NCBI RefSeq assembly: GCF_000158915.1 | Contig: NZ_GG657754.1 | Span: forward strand, 2,999,331 to 3,041,052 | Origin: Streptomyces himastatinicus ATCC 53653 | GTDB taxonomy: Bacteria; Actinomycetota; Actinomycetes; Streptomycetales; Streptomycetaceae | DNA: 41,722 nt | Reading direction: 5' to 3' | Shown: positions 14,637-23,362 of the stretch, piece by piece | How the letters are laid out: the number at the start of each line of letters is the position of its first letter | Position numbering within the stretch: the first letter of the stretch is position 1 | Notes under the pieces: model-generated | Told to the model about the DNA's origin: nothing | The model's database searches: none | What the model saw: only the letters and a program-made list of their open reading frames with translations | Position numbers and translations under genes: made by a program

Positions 14637-16120
14637 GCCTGGCGGTTCCCTTCTTCGGTGTGAGGGGCGGCATCCTGTGTGACGCCACGGCCGGAGCGCG
14701 TACCGCGCGCGAACGCGCCCATGCGCTTGGCGGTCTCTTCGGCCGAGCGGACACGGTGCGACCCCGTGTCGGTTTCGGGGGCGCCGGACCACGGTCCGGA
14801 CGCGGGCCCGTCCGCCGGTGGGGTGGCGGTGGGCTGCCGGCGGCGGCGCTTGGGCAGACCGCCCGCGGTCTCCCCGTACACGCGCGTCGCCTCTTCGTCC
14901 GCGGGCGCGTGCGCCGGGGCCGCGGCCTGGGCCGGTGCCGGGGCGGGCTCCGGGGCCGGTGCGGGGGCCTGTACGGGCGCCTGCGCGGGCGCCTGGGGCT
15001 CGGCGGGGGCCTGGGGCGCGGCCCGGCGGCGGGTCGCGCGGGACGGGAGGGTACGCAGCGGGGCGGCGGCCTCGGCCTCGTACGGGTCGTGGGCCGCCGG
15101 AGCGGCGGCGGGCGCCTCCGCGTCGACGTGGGTGAGCAGCGCGCTGGGGAGGAACAGGACGGCGCGCACACCGCCGTACGGGGACCGGGTGTCCACCGAG
15201 ACGCTGAAGCCGTACCGGGCGGCGAGCAGGCCCACCACGGCGAAGCCGAACTGCGGCGGGTCGCCCAGCCGCGAGACGTCCACGGCGCGCTGGCCGGACA
15301 GCAGCCCCGCGGCCCGCTGGACCTCCAGGCCGTCCATGCCGACCCCGGCGTCGTCGATCACGATGCAGGCGCCGTTGTGCACCGGCTGGAGGCTGACCTC
15401 GACGTTGGTGTTGGGCTGGGAGTGCCGGGCGGCGTTGTCCAGCAGTTCGGCGACCGCGAGCACCACGGGCTCCACCGCGCGGCTCACCACGCCGATGTCG
15501 ATCAGGGCGTGCACCTGGACCCGCCGGTAGTCGCGGATGCGCGACTTGGCGCCCCGGACGACGTCGGTCATCGGGGAGGCGGTGCGCTGACGGCCGGGCC
15601 AGGAGCCGCACAGCACGGCGATGGCCTGGGCACGGCGGCCGAACTGCGCGTTGGCGTGGTCGATCTCCAGCAGGTCGCGCAGCACGTCGGGGTTGTCGTG
15701 CCGGTCCTGCATCTCCGAGATCGATACCTGCTGTTCGTTGGCGAGGCCCTGGAGGGCGCGCATCGACGCCTTGAGCGCGGCCTTGGCGGAGGCGTCGGCC
15801 CGCGACTGTGCCTTGTCCACCGCGCGCGCGAAGTGTTCCATGACCGCGTGCAGGCTCTGCGCGTAGGCGGTTCCGGCCAGCTTTTCGTCCCGCAGTCCGG
15901 GCAGCGGGGTGGGCTGGCTCAGCGCGTCCGCGATCGCCGGGAGGCGGACCTCGACCAGATGTTGCACTTCCTCGTCGCGGGAGCGCACATTGTCCTCGAG
16001 CGTGGCGTTACGCCTGCGCACTCCGGCGGTGATCCGGCGCTGGCGTATCAGAAGCACCGACACGACCAGGAGGACGACGGCCAGACACCAGCTCACCGCC
16101 TCCGTCATGTGATCTGTCAT
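14633..16120 (-). CDS. cvnA: Conservon sensor-kinase-like protein CvnA
   Basis: A 495-aa membrane protein. A single transmembrane helix lies at about residues 9-26, followed by a coiled-coil/dimerisation region (about 40-190) and a GHKL ATPase domain (about 215-330) with N-box A-V-A-E-L-L-D-N-A-A-R-H-S, G1 box I-D-D-A-G-V-G-M and a degenerate G2 at F-G-F-A-V-V-G-L-L-A. No canonical phospho-acceptor histidine box is visible, as expected for CvnA proteins, which act as the membrane platform of the complex. Residues about 335-495 are a long Ala/Pro/Gln-rich disordered tail. There is no large extracellular sensor loop, unlike some CvnA paralogues. It is the first gene of the six-gene minus-strand conservon, which must be driven from the 16121-16602 gap. 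Confidence 0.95.
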   Translation of the reverse strand: MTDHMTEAVSWCLAVVLLVVSVLLIRQRRITAGVRRRNATLEDNVRSRDEEVQHLVEVRLPAIADALSQPTPLPGLRDEKLAGTAYAQSLHAVMEHFARAVDKAQSRADASAKAALKASMRALQGLANEQQVSISEMQDRHDNPDVLRDLLEIDHANAQFGRRAQAIAVLCGSWPGRQRTASPMTDVVRGAKSRIRDYRRVQVHALIDIGVVSRAVEPVVLAVAELLDNAARHSQPNTNVEVSLQPVHNGACIVIDDAGVGMDGLEVQRAAGLLSGQRAVDVSRLGDPPQFGFAVVGLLAARYGFSVSVDTRSPYGGVRAVLFLPSALLTHVDAEAPAAAPAAHDPYEAEAAAPLRTLPSRATRRRAAPQAPAEPQAPAQAPVQAPAPAPEPAPAPAQAAAPAHAPADEEATRVYGETAGGLPKRRRRQPTATPPADGPASGPWSGAPETDTGSHRVRSAEETAKRMGAFARGTRSGRGVTQDAAPHTEEGNRQA

Positions 16121-16602
16121 CAGGAACCTCGTGCAGAGAACGCGGGCGCGGAAGGAACGATTCAGTGCCCTGATGTCCCGTCCGAAAACGGAATACAGCG
16201 ATCATCTTAGCCACGCCGTGACCGAGTGTCCGACGGCCGTAACAAAGTTCGAACTCACGGGACTCTATTGCCAATTCCCGTAATGGTTCAGTGAAGATCC
16301 TGGATATCGGGCAAAGATGAGGGAGCACGCCCCCCGGCGGCCGTCATCCGTGCCCGCCCCACACCGTAGCCGCCGGGCCGCCCGCGCACCACGTTTCCTC
16401 CCGCCCGGTGCACTCGGGCGGGGAATCGCCCCATGGGTATGGATACGGTGGGAACAGACGCCGTGGCGGACGACCTCCGTCGCCGTGCGGCACCGGCACC
16501 GGGGCCCTTCGCCCCGCTGTCGCCCCGTAGGTCCTGGAAGGAAGATGTGAGCAGGGTGTTTGCGCAGGTCAGCACGGTCATCAGGAGTGCGGGGTAAGAC
16601 GC
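16121..16602. other. Divergent promoter region between cvnA and the RCK genes
   Basis: A 482-bp gap with no supported gene on either strand. It must contain the conservon promoter (minus) and the promoter for the two RCK genes (plus). The stretch at about 16225-16320 is noticeably lower in GC than its surroundings, which suits a promoter zone, but I could not fix a convincing -35/-10 pair. No strong palindrome was seen. Confidence 0.5.
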
Positions 16603-17271
16603 ATGCATATCGTGATCATGGGCTGTGGCCGGGTGGGCGCGGCGCTCGCCCAGACCCTGGAGCAACAGGGACACACGGTCGCGGTCGTCGACCAGGACCC
16701 CACCGCCTTCCGCCGCCTCGGCGCGGGTTTCGGCGGCCGCCGGGTGACGGGCGTCGGATTCGACCAGGACACGCTCCGCGAGGCGGGCATCGAGGAGGCC
16801 GGGGCCTTCGCCGCGGTCAGCAGCGGCGACAACTCCAACATCATCGCGGCCCGGGTGGCCCGCGAGATGTTCGGCGTGGAGAACGTCGCGGCCCGGATCT
16901 ACGACCCGCGCCGCGCCGAGGTCTACCAGCGCCTGGGCATCCCGACCGTGGCCACCGTGCGGTGGACGGCCGACCAGATGCTGCGGCGGCTGCTGCCGTC
17001 CGGCGCCGAGCCGCTGTGGCGGGACCCGAGCGGCGGGGTGCAGCTCGCCGAGGTGCACACCTCCCCCGCGTGGGTGGGGCACAAGGTCAGCAAGCTCCAG
17101 GAGGAGACCGGAGTGCGGGTCGCGTTCCTGACCCGGCTCGGCGAGGCGATGCTGCCCACCTCGCAGACGGTCCTGCAAGAAGGCGACCTGGTGCATGTGA
17201 TGATGCGCACCGACGAGGTCGAGAAGGTCGAAGCCTCGTTCGACGAGGGGCCTGAGGAGGGAGCCCGATGA
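16603..17271 (+). CDS. TrkA/CeoB-type potassium-channel regulatory subunit (RCK domain)
   Basis: A 222-aa cytoplasmic protein consisting of one RCK_N (Rossmann) domain and one RCK_C domain. The dinucleotide-binding motif is G-C-G-R-V-G-A-A-L at residues 7-15, with the acidic end of strand 2 at V-V-D-Q-D. RCK_C runs from about 140 to 215. This half-length architecture matches the mycobacterial Ceo/Trk proteins, not the duplicated E. coli TrkA. Such subunits bind NAD(H), ATP/ADP or c-di-AMP and gate a K+ transporter; no trkH/ktrB gene lies here, so the KimA-like carrier at 8490-10571 or a distant channel is the inferred partner. Its last four bases overlap the next gene (ATGA). Confidence 0.92.
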   Translation: MHIVIMGCGRVGAALAQTLEQQGHTVAVVDQDPTAFRRLGAGFGGRRVTGVGFDQDTLREAGIEEAGAFAAVSSGDNSNIIAARVAREMFGVENVAARIYDPRRAEVYQRLGIPTVATVRWTADQMLRRLLPSGAEPLWRDPSGGVQLAEVHTSPAWVGHKVSKLQEETGVRVAFLTRLGEAMLPTSQTVLQEGDLVHVMMRTDEVEKVEASFDEGPEEGAR

Positions 17272-17951
17272 GGGTTGCCATTGCCGGAGCGGGCGCCGTG
17301 GGGCGCTCCATCGCGGGCGAGCTGCTGGAGAACGGGCACGAGGTCCTCCTCATCGACAAGGCACCGACCGCCATCTCCGTGGAGCGGGTGCCGCAGGCCG
17401 AATGGCTGCTGGCCGACGCGTGCGAGATCACCTCGCTGGACGAGGCGGCCCTTCAGCGCTGCAACGTGGTCATCGCGGCCACCGGGGACGACAAGGTCAA
17501 CCTGGTCGTGTCCCTGCTCGCGAAGACCGAGTACGCGGTGCCGCGGGTGGTCGCGCGGGTGAACAACCCCAAGAACGAGTGGCTGTTCAACGAGGCGTGG
17601 GGCGTCGACGTCGCCGTCTCCACACCGCGGCTGATGTCGGCGCTGGTCGAGGAGGCGGTGAGCGTCGGCGATCTGGTGCGGCTGCTGCGCTTCAGCCACG
17701 GCGACGCGAACCTGGTGGAGCTGACGCTGCCGCCGGAGGCGGCCCTGGTCGGCACCCGGGTCGGCGACGTGGCGTGGCCGGAGGACACCTCGCTGGTCAC
17801 CATCATCCGGGGCACCCGGGTGCTGACGCCGACCAACGACGACATCCTGGAGGCGGGCGACGAGCTGCTGTTCGTCGCGGCCCAGGCGCGCGAGGAGCAG
17901 CTGGAGCAGCTGCTGTCCGTGCAGCGTCAGGACGCCGCGGGCCAGGTCTAG
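17268..17951 (+). CDS. Second TrkA/CeoC-type RCK regulatory subunit
   Basis: A 227-aa paralogue of the preceding gene: G-A-G-A-V-G-R-S-I at residues 7-15 for dinucleotide binding, L-I-D-K at the end of strand 2, the G-D-D-K-V-N-L-V-V-S-L-L-A-K segment at about 73-86 typical of TrkA, and an RCK_C domain from about 143 to 218. Two different half-TrkA proteins translated in tandem suggest a hetero-octameric ring. The ATG overlaps the stop of the first gene, and a strong terminator follows 13 bp after its own stop, so the two genes form a closed transcription unit. Confidence 0.93.
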   Translation: MRVAIAGAGAVGRSIAGELLENGHEVLLIDKAPTAISVERVPQAEWLLADACEITSLDEAALQRCNVVIAATGDDKVNLVVSLLAKTEYAVPRVVARVNNPKNEWLFNEAWGVDVAVSTPRLMSALVEEAVSVGDLVRLLRFSHGDANLVELTLPPEAALVGTRVGDVAWPEDTSLVTIIRGTRVLTPTNDDILEAGDELLFVAAQAREEQLEQLLSVQRQDAAGQV

Positions 17952-17964
17952 CGGGGCATCAGCG

Positions 17965-17999
17965 AGGCCCCGGGTTCCCTGTGCGGGAGCCCGGGGCCT
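17965..17999. terminator. Perfect 10-bp hairpin terminator
   Basis: AGGCCCCGGG (17965-17974) and CCCGGGGCCT (17990-17999) are exactly complementary with a 15-nt loop. It lies between the convergent RCK gene (stop at 17951) and the DUF3159 gene (stop at 18027), so it can serve both directions. Confidence 0.8.
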
Positions 18000-18026
18000 T
18001 CGTGGTGCCGCTCGGTGCTCAGATGC

Positions 18027-18872
18027 TCAGTGCCGGGGCGGGCGCCGGTCGGCCGACTCCGTACGGGCCTCGTTCACGATCTGGTCCGTCCACTCCGAGA
18101 GCAGCGGGTCGGCGATCCGCTCGGCCTGCTCGGCCTCCCGCTTCGCGCGCTCGCGGTCCCGCTCCGCCTTCTCCTCGGCCTCCATCTCGGCGATCACGTC
18201 GATCGGCGGCGGGGCCTTGGCGAGGAAGATCCACGTCAGGTAGACGCACAGCAGGAACGGCGGAATGCCGAGCGCCACCTTCACCCAGCCGAGCTGGGTG
18301 ACGTCCCCCCACCAGTACAGCGGGAAGAGGATCGCCGACTTGGCGAGCAGGATCAGCCCCCACGCCCAGGTGGCCCGGGTGTAGGCGCGGAACCGGCCGG
18401 GGTTGCGGGTGCGCCAGGAGAGGTTCTCCTTGAGCATCGGCCCGAGCAGCACGCCGATCAGCGGATAGCGGAAGATCGCCGAGAGGACGTACGCGACCGC
18501 CAGGCCGAGCGTGTAGAGCATGCCCGGCAGGTAGAAGTTCTTGGCGTCGCCGGACATCATCGCGAAGATCGCGCCGAACGCGACCCCGAACACCCCGCTG
18601 AAGGCGTGCTTCAGCGTCTCCTTGCGCACCAGCCGGGCCAGCGCCAGCAGCACGGTCAGACCGAGCGCGCCGATCGCGGCCAGGTGGATGTCGCGTTTGA
18701 TCGTGTACAGCAGGACGAAGACCAGCCCGGGGACGGTGGTGTCCACCATGCCCCGTACCCCGCCGAACGCCTCCAGGAGCGCGGTGTCCGCCGCCGCCCT
18801 GCTCTGCGCGTCGTCGGCGGCGGCGTCCTGGTGATCGGTGTCGGTCGGGGTCGTCTTGTCGTCAGACGTCAC
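18027..18872 (-). CDS. DUF3159 integral membrane protein
   Basis: A 281-aa actinobacterial DUF3159 protein. An acidic/Asp-rich N-terminus (about 1-28) is followed by L-L-E-A-F-G-G-V-R-G-M-V-D-T, a family signature, and then about six transmembrane helices between residues 45 and 235, with V-F-G-V-A-F-G and W-A-W-G-L-I-L-L among them. The C-terminus from about 240 is a charged E/R/A-rich helix likely to lie in the cytoplasm. Function is unknown; the family resembles small integral membrane proteins of the intracellular-septation type. It starts 3 bp after the OB-fold gene, so the two are an operon, and its association with the RCK genes recurs in Streptomyces. Confidence 0.88.
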   Translation of the reverse strand: MTSDDKTTPTDTDHQDAAADDAQSRAAADTALLEAFGGVRGMVDTTVPGLVFVLLYTIKRDIHLAAIGALGLTVLLALARLVRKETLKHAFSGVFGVAFGAIFAMMSGDAKNFYLPGMLYTLGLAVAYVLSAIFRYPLIGVLLGPMLKENLSWRTRNPGRFRAYTRATWAWGLILLAKSAILFPLYWWGDVTQLGWVKVALGIPPFLLCVYLTWIFLAKAPPPIDVIAEMEAEEKAERDRERAKREAEQAERIADPLLSEWTDQIVNEARTESADRRPPRH

Positions 18873-18875
18873 CGG

Positions 18876-19286
18876 CTACTCCTGTCCGAGCGGTCGGAGT
18901 TCGTACTTCGGATTGAACAGCACCCGGCGCCCGTGGCTCATGGAGATCCGGCCGGTGGCGATCAGCTTGCGGCCCGGTTCTATGCCGATGATGGAGCGGC
19001 GGCCCAGCCACACCACGTCGAGGGCGGCGGTGCCGTCGAAGAGCTCTGCCTCCAGCGCGGGCACTCCGGCCCGCGGCCGCAGCGTGACCGTGCGCAGTGT
19101 ACCCGTCACCTTGACGATCTGCCGGTCGCCGCAGTCGCCGATCTTGGTGCAGCCCGCATCCTCCGCGTCCTGCTGGAGCTCGGCGGAGTGCAGCTCCTCC
19201 TGGGAGCTCGACAGCCGGTCGATCATCCGCCGGAAGCGGCCAGCCGGCTTGTCACGCTTCCCGGGGGGCTGGGGTACGGAACTCAT
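18876..19286 (-). CDS. OB-fold nucleic-acid-binding domain protein
   Basis: A 136-aa soluble protein. An N-terminal helix with R-F-R-R-M-I-D-R-L-S-S-S leads into an OB-fold: V-K-V-T-G-T-L-R-T-V-T-L at about 60-71, A-E-L-F-D-G-T-A-A-L-D-V-V-W-L-G-R and G-R-K-L-I-A-T-G-R-I, the pattern of RecG-wedge/tRNA-binding OB domains. It may bind single-stranded nucleic acid; no enzymatic residues are visible. The ATG at 19286 was chosen over a longer start at 19334 because the upstream codons are a low-complexity extension. It is translated just ahead of the DUF3159 gene (3-bp gap). Confidence 0.83.
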   Translation of the reverse strand: MSSVPQPPGKRDKPAGRFRRMIDRLSSSQEELHSAELQQDAEDAGCTKIGDCGDRQIVKVTGTLRTVTLRPRAGVPALEAELFDGTAALDVVWLGRRSIIGIEPGRKLIATGRISMSHGRRVLFNPKYELRPLGQE

Positions 19287-19337
19287 ACGGCCAGCGTACC
19301 GGTGAGCCCCCGCCGATTCCCGGCGCTGCCGCATCCC

Positions 19338-19380
19338 CGCCCGCGACTCACCGCCCGCGACTCACCGCCCCACCGCTCAC
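19338..19380. repeat. Short tandem repeat, 14-bp unit
   Basis: CGCCCGCGACTCAC occurs twice in perfect tandem (19338-19351 and 19352-19365), followed by a degenerate third copy (CGCCCCACCGCTCAC, 19366-19380) that runs into the kdpE stop codon. It sits in the 90-bp gap between the kdpE stop and the OB-fold gene start. Confidence 0.75.
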
Positions 19381-20060
19381 GGCTCGAAGCGGTACCCCAT
19401 GCCCGGCTCGGTGATGAAGTGCCGGGGATGCGAGGGGTCGTTCTCCAGCTTGCGGCGCAACTGCGCCATATAGACCCGCAGGTAGTTGGTCTCGGTGCCG
19501 TACGAGGGCCCCCAGACCTCCTGGAGCAGCTGCTTCTGGCTGACGAGGCGGCCCTCGTTGCGCACCAGCACCTCCAGCAGATGCCATTCGGTGGGCGTCA
19601 GCCGGACGTCGCGGCCGTCGCGGTGCGCCTTCTTGGCGGCCAGGTCGACGCTGAACCCGTCGGTCTCGACGACCACCGCGGCGTCCGAAGGGCCGGAGGG
19701 CTCGGCGCGGCGTACCGCGGCGCGCAGCCGGGCCAGCAGCTCGTCCATGCCGAACGGCTTGGTGACGTAGTCGTCGGCCCCGGCGTCCAGGGCCTCGACC
19801 TTCTCGTCGGAGGTCTGGCGGGCCGAGAGCACCAGGATCGGGACCCGGGTCCAGCCCCGCAGCCCCTTGATCACTTCCACGCCGTCCATATCGGGCAGGC
19901 CCAGGTCGAGCACGACCACATCCGGGTGGCGGGTGGCGGCGAGCTTCAGGGCGGTCGCACCGTCCCCGGCGGCGTCGACCTCGTACTTGCGCGCCTTCAG
20001 GTTGATCACGAGGGCGCGTACGATCTGCGGCTCGTCGTCCACCACGAGCACCCGGTTCAT
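19377..20060 (-). CDS. kdpE: KdpE response regulator
   Basis: A 227-aa OmpR/PhoB-type regulator. The receiver has the acidic pair D-D-E at 8-10, phospho-acceptor D52 in V-L-D-L-G-L-P-D-M-D-G, and the switch lysine in T-K-P-F. The DNA-binding winged helix covers about 130-227, with L-T-P-T-E-W-H-L-L-E-V-L, Y-L-R-V-Y-M-A-Q-L-R-R-K-L and the terminal G-M-G-Y-R-F. The E-T-N-Y-L-R-V-Y segment is characteristic of KdpE. It overlaps kdpD by four bases (20057-20060), and lies at the end of the kdp operon. It should activate kdp transcription at low K+ or high osmolarity; a candidate operator is at 27415-27463. Confidence 0.97.
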   Translation of the reverse strand: MNRVLVVDDEPQIVRALVINLKARKYEVDAAGDGATALKLAATRHPDVVVLDLGLPDMDGVEVIKGLRGWTRVPILVLSARQTSDEKVEALDAGADDYVTKPFGMDELLARLRAAVRRAEPSGPSDAAVVVETDGFSVDLAAKKAHRDGRDVRLTPTEWHLLEVLVRNEGRLVSQKQLLQEVWGPSYGTETNYLRVYMAQLRRKLENDPSHPRHFITEPGMGYRFEP

Positions 20061-22636
20061 CTGACGGCCTGCCTTTCCGTTGTGCCGCGTGTGCCGTCCC
20101 TCAGGGGCCCGGAGGCGGCCCGCAGGGTCAGCACCATGGTCATCCCGCCTCCGGGGGTGTCCTCGGCGGCCAGCGAGCCGCCCATCGCCTCCACGAAGCC
20201 GCGGGCGACCGCGAGTCCGAGACCGACCCCGGCGCCGCGCGGGGCGTCCCCGTACCGCTGGAAGGGTTCGAAGATACGGTCCTTCGCGGCGTCCGGCACG
20301 CCAGGGCCACGGTCGGCGACGCGCAGTTCGACCCGCTCGCCCAGCGCGCTCGCGGACACCAGCACGGGCCGGTCCCGCGGGCTGTACTTCACCGCGTTCT
20401 CGACGATGTTGGCGACGCTGCGCTCCAGCAGCCCGGGGTCGACCTCGACCATGGGCAGGTCCTCGGGGATCTCCAGGGTGACGTCGCTCTCGGGGACGCC
20501 GACGAGCGCCATCGGCACCACCTCGTCCAGGTCGATCTCCCGGATGAGCGGGGCGACGGTGCCGGTCTGGAGCCGGGACATGTCGAGCAGATTGCCGACC
20601 AGGTGGTCGAGGCGGTCGGCGCCGTCCTCGATGCCCTCCAGCAGCTCGGCCTCGTCCTCGGCGGACCAGGCCACGTCGTCCGCGCGCAGGGACGTCACGG
20701 CCGCCTTGATGGCCGCCAGCGGGGTGCGCAGGTCATGGCTGACGGCGGCGAGCAGCGCGGTGCGGATGCGGTTGCCCTCGGCCAGCTCTTGGGCCCGCTC
20801 CGCCTCCCCCACCAGCCGCTGCCGGTCCAGTACGACGGCGGCCTGGGCGGCGAAGGCGGCCAGCACCCGGCGGTCCTCGGCGGGCAGCACCCGGCCGGAC
20901 AGCGCGAGCGCCATGTGGTCGCCGACCGGCATGTCCACGTCCGCGTCCTCGGGCCGCTCCGGCGGCGGCGCTCCCGCGGTGCCGCCGACGCTTCCCGCGC
21001 AGGTCCAGGGCGCGACGTCGCCCTCCCGCTCCAGCAGGGCCACCGTGTCCATGCCGAAGGTCTCGCGGACCCGTTCCAGCAGCGCCTCCAGGCTGGTCTC
21101 GCCGCGCAGCACGCTGCCCGCGAGGAAGGACAGCACCTCGGATTCGGCGCGCAGCCGGGCGGCCTGATGGGTGCGGCGCGCGGCCAGGTCGACGACGGAG
21201 GCGACGCTGACCGCCACCGCCAGGAAGATCGCTATGGCGACGATGTTCTCGGGGTCGGCGATGGTCCAGGTGTGGGTGGGCGGGGTGAAGTAGTAGTTGA
21301 GCAGCAGCGATCCGACGGCCGCCGAGGCGAGGGCGGGCAGCATCCCGCCCAGCAGGGCCGCCAGCACGTTGAGGAAGAGGAACAGCAGCACCTCGTTGGC
21401 GAAGCCGGGACCGGCGTCCGCGGTGAGCGTGGCCCCGGTACCGGTGAGCGCCAGCGTGAGCAGCACGGGTCCGGCGATCCCCACCAGCCAGCCCGCGATC
21501 AGCCGGGCGCGGCCGAGCCGGGCGCCGCGCGCGACCGGCAGGCCGCGGCCCTTGGCGACCTCGTCGTGGGTGACGATGTGCACGTCCAGGTCGGGCCCGG
21601 AATCCCGGGCGACGGTCGCGCCCACCCCCGGCCCGAAGACGTACTGCCACGCCTTGCGGCGGCTGGAGCCGAGCACGATCTGGGTGGCGTTGACCCCGCG
21701 CGCGAACTCCAGCAGCGCGGCCGGGATGTCCTCCCCGATGACGTGGTGGAAGGTGCCGCCCAGGTCCTCGACCAGGGTGCGCTGGACCGCCAGCTCCTTC
21801 GGGGAGGCCGAGGTGAGGCCGTCGCTGCGGGCGATGTAGACGGCCAGGATCTCGCTGCCTGAGCCCTTGGCCGCCATCCGGGAGGCGCGCCGGATGAGCG
21901 TGCGCCCCTCGGGGCCGCCGGTGAGCCCGACGACGATGCGCTCGCGTGCCTGCCAGGTGGAGCGGATGCTGTGCTCGTCGCGGTACTGCTGGAGGTATTC
22001 GTCGACCCGGTCGGCGGTCCACAGCAGGGCCAGCTCGCGCAGCGCGGTGAGGTTCCCGGGCCGGAAGTAGTTGGACAGCGCGGCGTCGACCTTGTCGGGC
22101 GCGTAGATGTTGCCGTGCGCCATACGGCGGCGCAGCGCCTGGGGCGACATGTCGACCAGCTCGATCTGGTCGGCGCGGCGGACCACCTCGTCGGGCACGG
22201 TCTCCCGCTGCCGTACGCCCGTTATCGACTCGACCACGTCCCCCAGCGACTCCAGGTGCTGGATGTTGACGGTGGAGACGACGTCGATCCCGGCCTTCAG
22301 CAGCTCCTCGACGTCCTGCCAGCGCTTGGTGTTGCGGGAGCCGGGGACGTTGGTGTGGGCCAGCTCGTCGACGAGCGCGACGCCGGGGCGGCGGGCGAGC
22401 ACCGCGTCCACGTCCATCTCCGTGAAGGCGGCGCCCCGGTACTCCAGCTCCCGGCGCGGCACCTCCTCCAGACCGGCCATCATCACCTCGGTGCGGCGGC
22501 GGCCGTGGTGCTCCACGAAGCCGACCACGAGGTCCGTGCCCCGCTCGACCCGCCGGTGCCCCTCGGACAGCATCGCGTACGTCTTGCCGACGCCCGGCGC
22601 CGCGCCGAGGTAGATCCGGAGTTTCCCGCGTCCCAT
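20057..22636 (-). CDS. kdpD: KdpD potassium/turgor sensor kinase
   Basis: An 859-aa full-length KdpD. In order: the N-terminal KdpD domain with Walker A G-A-A-P-G-V-G-K-T at 11-19; a USP-like domain (about 235-365) with G-S-S-R-R-K-A-W-Q; four transmembrane helices of the DUF4118 type (about 385-490); a GAF-like region (about 510-620); a HisKA box A-V-S-H-D-L-R-T-P-L; and a HATPase with N-box I-V-E-N-A-V-K-Y-S and G-V-G-L-G-L-A. It phosphorylates KdpE when K+ is scarce; in Firmicutes the USP domain binds c-di-AMP, which may apply here. A GTG at 22675 would add 13 residues; the ATG was preferred because homologues begin with M-G-R-G-K-L-R-I-Y-L. It lies 59 bp after kdpC and overlaps kdpE. Confidence 0.95.
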   Translation of the reverse strand: MGRGKLRIYLGAAPGVGKTYAMLSEGHRRVERGTDLVVGFVEHHGRRRTEVMMAGLEEVPRRELEYRGAAFTEMDVDAVLARRPGVALVDELAHTNVPGSRNTKRWQDVEELLKAGIDVVSTVNIQHLESLGDVVESITGVRQRETVPDEVVRRADQIELVDMSPQALRRRMAHGNIYAPDKVDAALSNYFRPGNLTALRELALLWTADRVDEYLQQYRDEHSIRSTWQARERIVVGLTGGPEGRTLIRRASRMAAKGSGSEILAVYIARSDGLTSASPKELAVQRTLVEDLGGTFHHVIGEDIPAALLEFARGVNATQIVLGSSRRKAWQYVFGPGVGATVARDSGPDLDVHIVTHDEVAKGRGLPVARGARLGRARLIAGWLVGIAGPVLLTLALTGTGATLTADAGPGFANEVLLFLFLNVLAALLGGMLPALASAAVGSLLLNYYFTPPTHTWTIADPENIVAIAIFLAVAVSVASVVDLAARRTHQAARLRAESEVLSFLAGSVLRGETSLEALLERVRETFGMDTVALLEREGDVAPWTCAGSVGGTAGAPPPERPEDADVDMPVGDHMALALSGRVLPAEDRRVLAAFAAQAAVVLDRQRLVGEAERAQELAEGNRIRTALLAAVSHDLRTPLAAIKAAVTSLRADDVAWSAEDEAELLEGIEDGADRLDHLVGNLLDMSRLQTGTVAPLIREIDLDEVVPMALVGVPESDVTLEIPEDLPMVEVDPGLLERSVANIVENAVKYSPRDRPVLVSASALGERVELRVADRGPGVPDAAKDRIFEPFQRYGDAPRGAGVGLGLAVARGFVEAMGGSLAAEDTPGGGMTMVLTLRAASGPLRDGTRGTTERQAVR

Positions 22637-22695
22637 GACCCTATTTTCCCCGTTCGCTGGGTTTTCCCGGCTCACCGCTTTCCCGTGCGCCGGTG

Positions 22696-23352
22696 TCAGC
22701 GCCGGGCGAGCGCCTGGAGCGCGATGTTCAGCTCCAGCACATTGACGTGCGGCTCGCCGAGGAAGCCCAGGGCGCGGCCGTCGGTGTGGTCCTCGACCAG
22801 CCGGGCGACCTCGGCGCGGGGCAGCCCGTTGGCCCGGGCGACGCGGGTCACCTGGAGGGTGGCGTACGCGGGCGAGATGTCCGGGTCGACGCCGGAGCCG
22901 GAGGCGGTGACCGCGTCCGGGGGCACGGCGCCGGGCGCGACCCCGTTGAAGGCGGCGATCTGCCGGCGGCGGTCCTTGATCTGGCCGCTCAGCACGGTGC
23001 TGTCGGCGGCGAGGTTGGACCCGCCGGAGACCAGGATCTTGTACTGGGTGTTGACGGTGTTGGTGCCCGCCGCCGAGGGGCGGGGCTGGAAGTACTTCGG
23101 GTCCGGCAGCGGGTTCCCGGCCTTGTCCTTCCGGTCGAGGGTGTACGTCTGGCCGATGAGCGCGGAGCCCGCGGTCCGGCCGTCCGCCCGCACCTCGGAG
23201 CCGTTCGCCTGGTGGGGGAAGGCGGCCTGCGCGATGCCGGTGACGGCGAGCGGATAGAGCACCCCGCAGAGCACCGTGAGGGCGATCAGTGCGCGCAGTG
23301 CGGCGCCTGCCAGCCGGGCCGTGGAGCGTGCTGTGCCGTTGAGGAGGGTCAT
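22696..23352 (-). CDS. kdpC: KdpC, K+-transporting ATPase subunit C
   Basis: A 218-aa subunit with one N-terminal transmembrane helix (about residues 20-42) and an extracytoplasmic domain. The family landmarks are present: L-C-G-V-L-Y-P-L-A-V-T-G after the helix start, G-S-A-L-I-G-Q near 62-68, Y-F-Q-P-R-P-S at about 87-93, V-T-A-S-G-S-G-V-D-P-D-I-S, and the C-terminal N-V-L-E-L-N-I-A-L. KdpC binds the KdpA/KdpB complex and raises its affinity for ATP or K+. It starts 10 bp after the kdpB stop and is part of the minus-strand kdp operon. Confidence 0.96.
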   Translation of the reverse strand: MTLLNGTARSTARLAGAALRALIALTVLCGVLYPLAVTGIAQAAFPHQANGSEVRADGRTAGSALIGQTYTLDRKDKAGNPLPDPKYFQPRPSAAGTNTVNTQYKILVSGGSNLAADSTVLSGQIKDRRRQIAAFNGVAPGAVPPDAVTASGSGVDPDISPAYATLQVTRVARANGLPRAEVARLVEDHTDGRALGFLGEPHVNVLELNIALQALARR

Positions 23353-23362
23353 GTTCTTCGCG

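Noticed and set aside
14900..15010. Ala/Pro/Gln-rich stretch in CvnA that looked like a tandem repeat
   Set aside because: It is low-complexity disorder common in CvnA tails; the DNA has no regular unit.
14660..16210. Long plus-strand open frame opposite cvnA
   Set aside because: Antisense shadow; cvnA has ATPase motifs and conservon synteny, while this frame has biased composition without motifs.
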